Program-made: the position numbers and the translations under genes
Part shown: positions 58,941-64,000 of the stretch, in pieces
Position numbering within the stretch: position 1 is the stretch's first letter
Layout: the number at the start of each line of letters is the position of its first letter
Notes under the pieces: generated by a model
Database searches by the model: none
What the model saw: only the letters and a program-made list of their open reading frames with translations
What the model was told of the DNA's origin: nothing
DNA from: an uncultured Prevotellaceae bacterium
Lineage (GTDB): Bacteria; Bacteroidota; Bacteroidia; Bacteroidales; Bacteroidaceae
Assembly (NCBI GenBank): GCA_902799905.1
Contig: CADCCB010000024.1
Coordinates: forward strand, 1-64,000
DNA: 64,000 nt
Direction: 5' to 3'

Positions 58941-61355
58941 ATGAAACTATCATTCAACTTGGAATACAACACCAGTTTCGACGAGCAACTGGTATTGAAC
59001 ATCATGGGCGAGAAAGTAAGCACTCATGCCATGTCGTCACTCGACGGGTTGCACTGGTCTGTGGAAATCTCGTGCAACAAGCCCAGCGGCTCCTATTTTG
59101 ACTACTACTATAGCGTGATGCGTGGTGAGAAGAAGGCACGCCACGAGTGGCTGGTTGAGCCGCATCGTCTGGAACTGGCTGCCGTCAAGGGCGCCCGCTA
59201 TACCATCTACGACCGCTGGCTCGACACGCCCGAGGACAGTTACATGTATTCCTCTGCCTTCACCGACTGCGTCATGGCCCGTCAGCGCCAGTTGAGCACG
59301 AAGACGGAGTACCAGTGTACCATCCGTCTGAAAGTGCGTGCTCCACAGTTGCGCAACGACGACCGTCTGGCCGTGGTGGGCTCGTCAGACTATCTGGGCT
59401 GCTGGGACTGCTCGAAGGCCATTCCCATGGCCGAACATGAGTGCCATGAGTGGGTGGTCAGTCTCGATGCTGACCGTCTGCCCGATACTTTCGAGTACAA
59501 GTTCGTCATACTCCATCCTGAGAATGCCCCCGTCTGGGAGAACAGCCAGAACCGTGCCCTCACCAAGCCCGCCATGAAGCAGGGCGAAGTGGTGGTCTAC
59601 GAGTTACCACAGGCCTGGTTCTCCATCGCCCAGTGGAAAGGTGCAGGCACCGTCATACCAGTATTCTCCCTGCGTAGCGAGGGCAGTTTCGGCGTAGGTG
59701 ACTTTGGCGACCTGGCCATGATTGTCGACTGGTGTGCCAAGACCAACCAGAACGTGCTCCAGATCCTGCCCATCAACGACACGACGATCACCCACACCTG
59801 GCAGGACTCCTATCCCTACAATTCCATCAGCATCTATGCCCTCCACCCACAGTATACGGACTTCCGCCAACTGCCGGCCATCAAGGACGAGGCACAGCGT
59901 GCCCAGTTCGAGGCCTTGCGCCAGGAACTGAACGCGCTGCCCCAGATTGACTACGAGCGGGTGAACACGGCCAAGATGGACTATCTGCACATCATCTTCA
60001 AGCAGGAGTGGGCCGCCATCAAGCGTCGTGCCTCCTACAAGAAGTTCTTCGAGGACAACAAGACCTGGCTGGAGCCCTATGCACAGTTCTGCATCAACCG
60101 TGACACCTACGGCACGGCCGACTTCCGCCAATGGCCTGAAGGCAAGAGCCAAAAGGCAAAAGCAAAGGGCCAGACAGACTTCTGGTACTTCGTGCAGTAC
60201 AACCTTGATCAGCAGATGCGGGCCGCCCATGAACATGCTCGTCAGCAGCGTGTCATCCTGAAAGGCGACATTCCCATCGGCATCAGCCGCGATGGTGTGG
60301 AAGCATGGGTGGAGCCACGCTACTTCAACCTGAACGGTCAGGCTGGTGCGCCGCCTGATGCTTTCTCCACCGATGGACAGAACTGGGGCTTCCCCACCTA
60401 CAACTGGGACGAGATGCTCAGCGACGGCTGCTCGTGGTGGGTGCGCCGCTTCCGTAAGATGGCAGAGTATTTCGATGCCTATCGTATCGACCACGTGCTG
60501 GGCTTCTTCCGCATCTGGGAAATCCCCGTGCCTGAGAAGTCCGGACTGATGGGACAGTTCAGTCCTGCACTCGGCATGAGCCGCGAGGAGATTGAGGCCT
60601 ATGGCATCCACGGCCATCTGGATGACCTATTCCTCGTTGACCACAAACGTGCCGACCGCTGGCATCCTCGCATCGCCATACAGTTCCAAGAGGCCTACGA
60701 GCGTCTCAGCGATGGCGAGAAAGATGCCTTCAACCGCCTGTACAACGACTACTTCTATCGTCGCAACAACCAGTTCTGGTACAATGAGGCCATGAAGAAA
60801 CTGCCTCGTCTGACTCAGGCCACACGAATGCTGGTCTGTGCTGAAGACCTGGGCATGGTGCCTGACTGCGTGCCTTGGGTGATGAACGAACTGCGCATCC
60901 TCTCGCTCGAGATACAGTCGATGCCAAAAGACCCCACCGTACGCTTCGGACAGTTGCAGCGCAACCCCTATCGTTCCGTATGTACCATCTCCACCCACGA
61001 CATGTCAACGCTTCGCCAGTGGTGGGACGAGGACGAGGAACGCGCACAGGACTACTTCAACAATGAACTGCACTACAGCGGAGAAGCCCCCCACCCCATG
61101 CCGGGCTGGCTCTGTAAGGAGGTAGTGGCCCGTCATCTGATGTCGCCCTCTATGCTCTGTCTGCTGTCGCTGCAGGACTGGCTTTCTATCGACGAGACGC
61201 TGCGATTGCCTGACGAGAATGCCGAGCGCATCAATATTCCGGCCAATCCACGTCACTATTGGCGCTACCGCATGCACCTGACCATCGAGCAACTGTTGCA
61301 GGCCGACGACTTCAACCGTGAGGTCATGATTCTGATTAAACAGGGAAGCAGGTGA
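58941..61355 (+). CDS. malQ: 4-alpha-glucanotransferase (amylomaltase), GH77, with two N-terminal CBM20-like modules
   Basis: 804 residues, no signal peptide, so cytoplasmic. Disproportionates malto-oligosaccharides. Two starch-binding-type modules (about 1-105 and 115-215, VVGSSDYLGCWDCSKAIPM) precede the GH77 barrel. Catalytic residues are in YRIDHVLGFFRIWE (nucleophile Asp), VCAEDLGMVPDCV (acid Glu) and ISTHDMSTLRQWW (Asp). The PDAFSTDGQNWGFPTYNWDEM loop is the family 250s-type region. Heptamer array (60146-60173) adds KSQKAKAKGQT in the barrel. Has its own promoter and operator. Confidence 0.95.
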   Translation: MKLSFNLEYNTSFDEQLVLNIMGEKVSTHAMSSLDGLHWSVEISCNKPSGSYFDYYYSVMRGEKKARHEWLVEPHRLELAAVKGARYTIYDRWLDTPEDSYMYSSAFTDCVMARQRQLSTKTEYQCTIRLKVRAPQLRNDDRLAVVGSSDYLGCWDCSKAIPMAEHECHEWVVSLDADRLPDTFEYKFVILHPENAPVWENSQNRALTKPAMKQGEVVVYELPQAWFSIAQWKGAGTVIPVFSLRSEGSFGVGDFGDLAMIVDWCAKTNQNVLQILPINDTTITHTWQDSYPYNSISIYALHPQYTDFRQLPAIKDEAQRAQFEALRQELNALPQIDYERVNTAKMDYLHIIFKQEWAAIKRRASYKKFFEDNKTWLEPYAQFCINRDTYGTADFRQWPEGKSQKAKAKGQTDFWYFVQYNLDQQMRAAHEHARQQRVILKGDIPIGISRDGVEAWVEPRYFNLNGQAGAPPDAFSTDGQNWGFPTYNWDEMLSDGCSWWVRRFRKMAEYFDAYRIDHVLGFFRIWEIPVPEKSGLMGQFSPALGMSREEIEAYGIHGHLDDLFLVDHKRADRWHPRIAIQFQEAYERLSDGEKDAFNRLYNDYFYRRNNQFWYNEAMKKLPRLTQATRMLVCAEDLGMVPDCVPWVMNELRILSLEIQSMPKDPTVRFGQLQRNPYRSVCTISTHDMSTLRQWWDEDEERAQDYFNNELHYSGEAPHPMPGWLCKEVVARHLMSPSMLCLLSLQDWLSIDETLRLPDENAERINIPANPRHYWRYRMHLTIEQLLQADDFNREVMILIKQGSR
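60146..60173 (+). repeat. GAGCCAA/AAGGCAA heptamer array inside malQ
   Basis: GAGCCAA, AAGGCAA, AAGCAAA, GGGCCAG. Encodes SQKAKAKGQ in frame, between helices of the GH77 domain. Confidence 0.75.
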
Positions 61356-61409
61356 TTTGAGGTTTGAGGTTTGAGGTTTGAGGTTTGAGATTTGAGATTT
61401 GAGGTTTCT
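61354..61409 (+). repeat. GGTTTGA heptamer array between malQ and susB
   Basis: Eight units: GATTTGA, four GGTTTGA, two GATTTGA, GGTTTCT. The malQ stop TGA (61353-61355) touches it. More degenerate units run to the susB start (61427-61446). Confidence 0.95.
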
Positions 61410-61434
61410 TTCGTGAAAGCGAGCGGAGATTTGA

Positions 61435-63669
<2,235 letters not shown>

Positions 63670-63670
63670 T

Positions 63671-64000
63671 ATGAAGAAAATCCTGTTATCCGGACTGGTA
63701 GCACTCGCCGTGGGCTGTCAGCCAGCCTCCGAGGCGTTCCATTTCGACGAGGTGACCTACTCGCCCTCTGCCACCGTGTTCCGCCTCTTTGCCCCTGCCG
63801 ATGCCGAGTGTGTCGTCAAGGTAGAACAAGACTGCACGCCAATGGTCTATGGCTCAGACAGTATCTGGTCGGCCACGGTCCAAGGCGACCTGAAGGGTAA
63901 AACCTACGAGTTCGTGGTCAACGGACAGTCGTCGCCTGGTGTCTTTGCCAAGGCCGTCACGGTGAACGGACAGAAGGGTGTGGTGCTCGACATGCGCGAC
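63671..64000 (+). CDS. pulA: Pullulanase-type GH13 lipoprotein, N-terminal part only (window ends)
   Basis: 110 codons visible, open at the right edge. MKKILLSGLVALAVGCQPAS is a lipoprotein signal (Cys16). The following TYSPSATVFRLFAPADAECVVKVE ... YEFVVNGQSSPGVFAKAVTVNGQKGVVLDMRD is the CBM48-type N-terminal domain of type I pullulanases, with the DPYAKAVxVNGxRGxVxDL-like consensus. It would cut alpha-1,6 branches. The catalytic domain is outside the window, so enzyme class is by resemblance. Starts one base after the susB stop, as part of that operon. Confidence 0.82.
   Translation, partial: MKKILLSGLVALAVGCQPASEAFHFDEVTYSPSATVFRLFAPADAECVVKVEQDCTPMVYGSDSIWSATVQGDLKGKTYEFVVNGQSSPGVFAKAVTVNGQKGVVLDMRD

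Overview
The window looks like chromosomal DNA from a gut or rumen Prevotella-type member of the Bacteroidales. Supporting signs are a complete SusC/SusD/SusE/SusF starch-utilisation locus, a fused MurF-Alr protein, a DUF4954 beta-helix protein, HflX, class I fumarase, many secreted glycosidases, almost no Shine-Dalgarno sites, and promoters of the Bacteroidetes type (TTTG, about 19 bp, TAnnTTTG). No rRNA, tRNA, transposase, integrase or CRISPR array was found.

Layout. 1-10.4 kb (minus strand): nagB (runs off the left edge), a secreted M6 protease, fumarase, an M16 lipoprotein protease, a DUF4954 protein and hflX. 10.5-17.5 kb: a pectin/uronate block with a PL11 rhamnogalacturonan lyase, an ExuT-like transporter, a KduI isomerase that unusually carries a signal peptide, and an orphan galactitol-type PTS IIC protein. 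A four-helix-bundle gene enclosed by inverted repeats sits inside this block. 17.6-25.8 kb: murF-alr, purL, two half-size chromate-transporter genes and a small membrane protein. 25.9-34.4 kb: two GH43-type proteins, a large membrane-anchored protein with an HExxH motif, and a SusA-like GH13 enzyme. 34.4-36.0 kb: a gene-poor stretch full of short repeats, with a possible small RNA. 36.0-42.2 kb: an accessory, defence-like island (RhuM, AlbA/ATPase, DUF4062, a possible AbiGi-like protein, a WG-repeat protein, an XRE regulator), the right half AT-rich. 42.5-45.1 kb: a three-gene glycan operon (GT4, acyltransferase, GT2). 45.1-64 kb: the starch locus, with susC-susD-susE-susF-amylase-GH53 on the minus strand, divergent from a LacI-type regulator, an MFS sugar transporter, 4-alpha-glucanotransferase, GH97 alpha-glucosidase and a pullulanase cut by the right edge.

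Two signals stand out. (1) Degenerate arrays of seven-base units (GGTTTGA, TGGTCAA, GTGAAAA, GCCAAAA, GAATTAA and ATTTCTC types) are scattered over the whole window. They lie between genes and also in frame inside conserved genes (purL twice, hflX, murF-alr, malQ, PL11 twice, an M6 protease and two amylases). The four-helix-bundle gene is flanked by inverted repeats built from the same kind of heptamers, which suggests a REP/RAYT-like relationship. (2) A LacI-family-like site containing AATCGTTTGC lies upstream of four promoters: susC, the lacI-type gene, malQ, and the remote SusA-like gene 20 kb away. In every case its centre is exactly 66 bp from the centre of the -7 box. In the susC/lacI divergent region one site is 66 bp from both promoters. 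This geometry suggests that the regulator activates, rather than only represses, a starch regulon.
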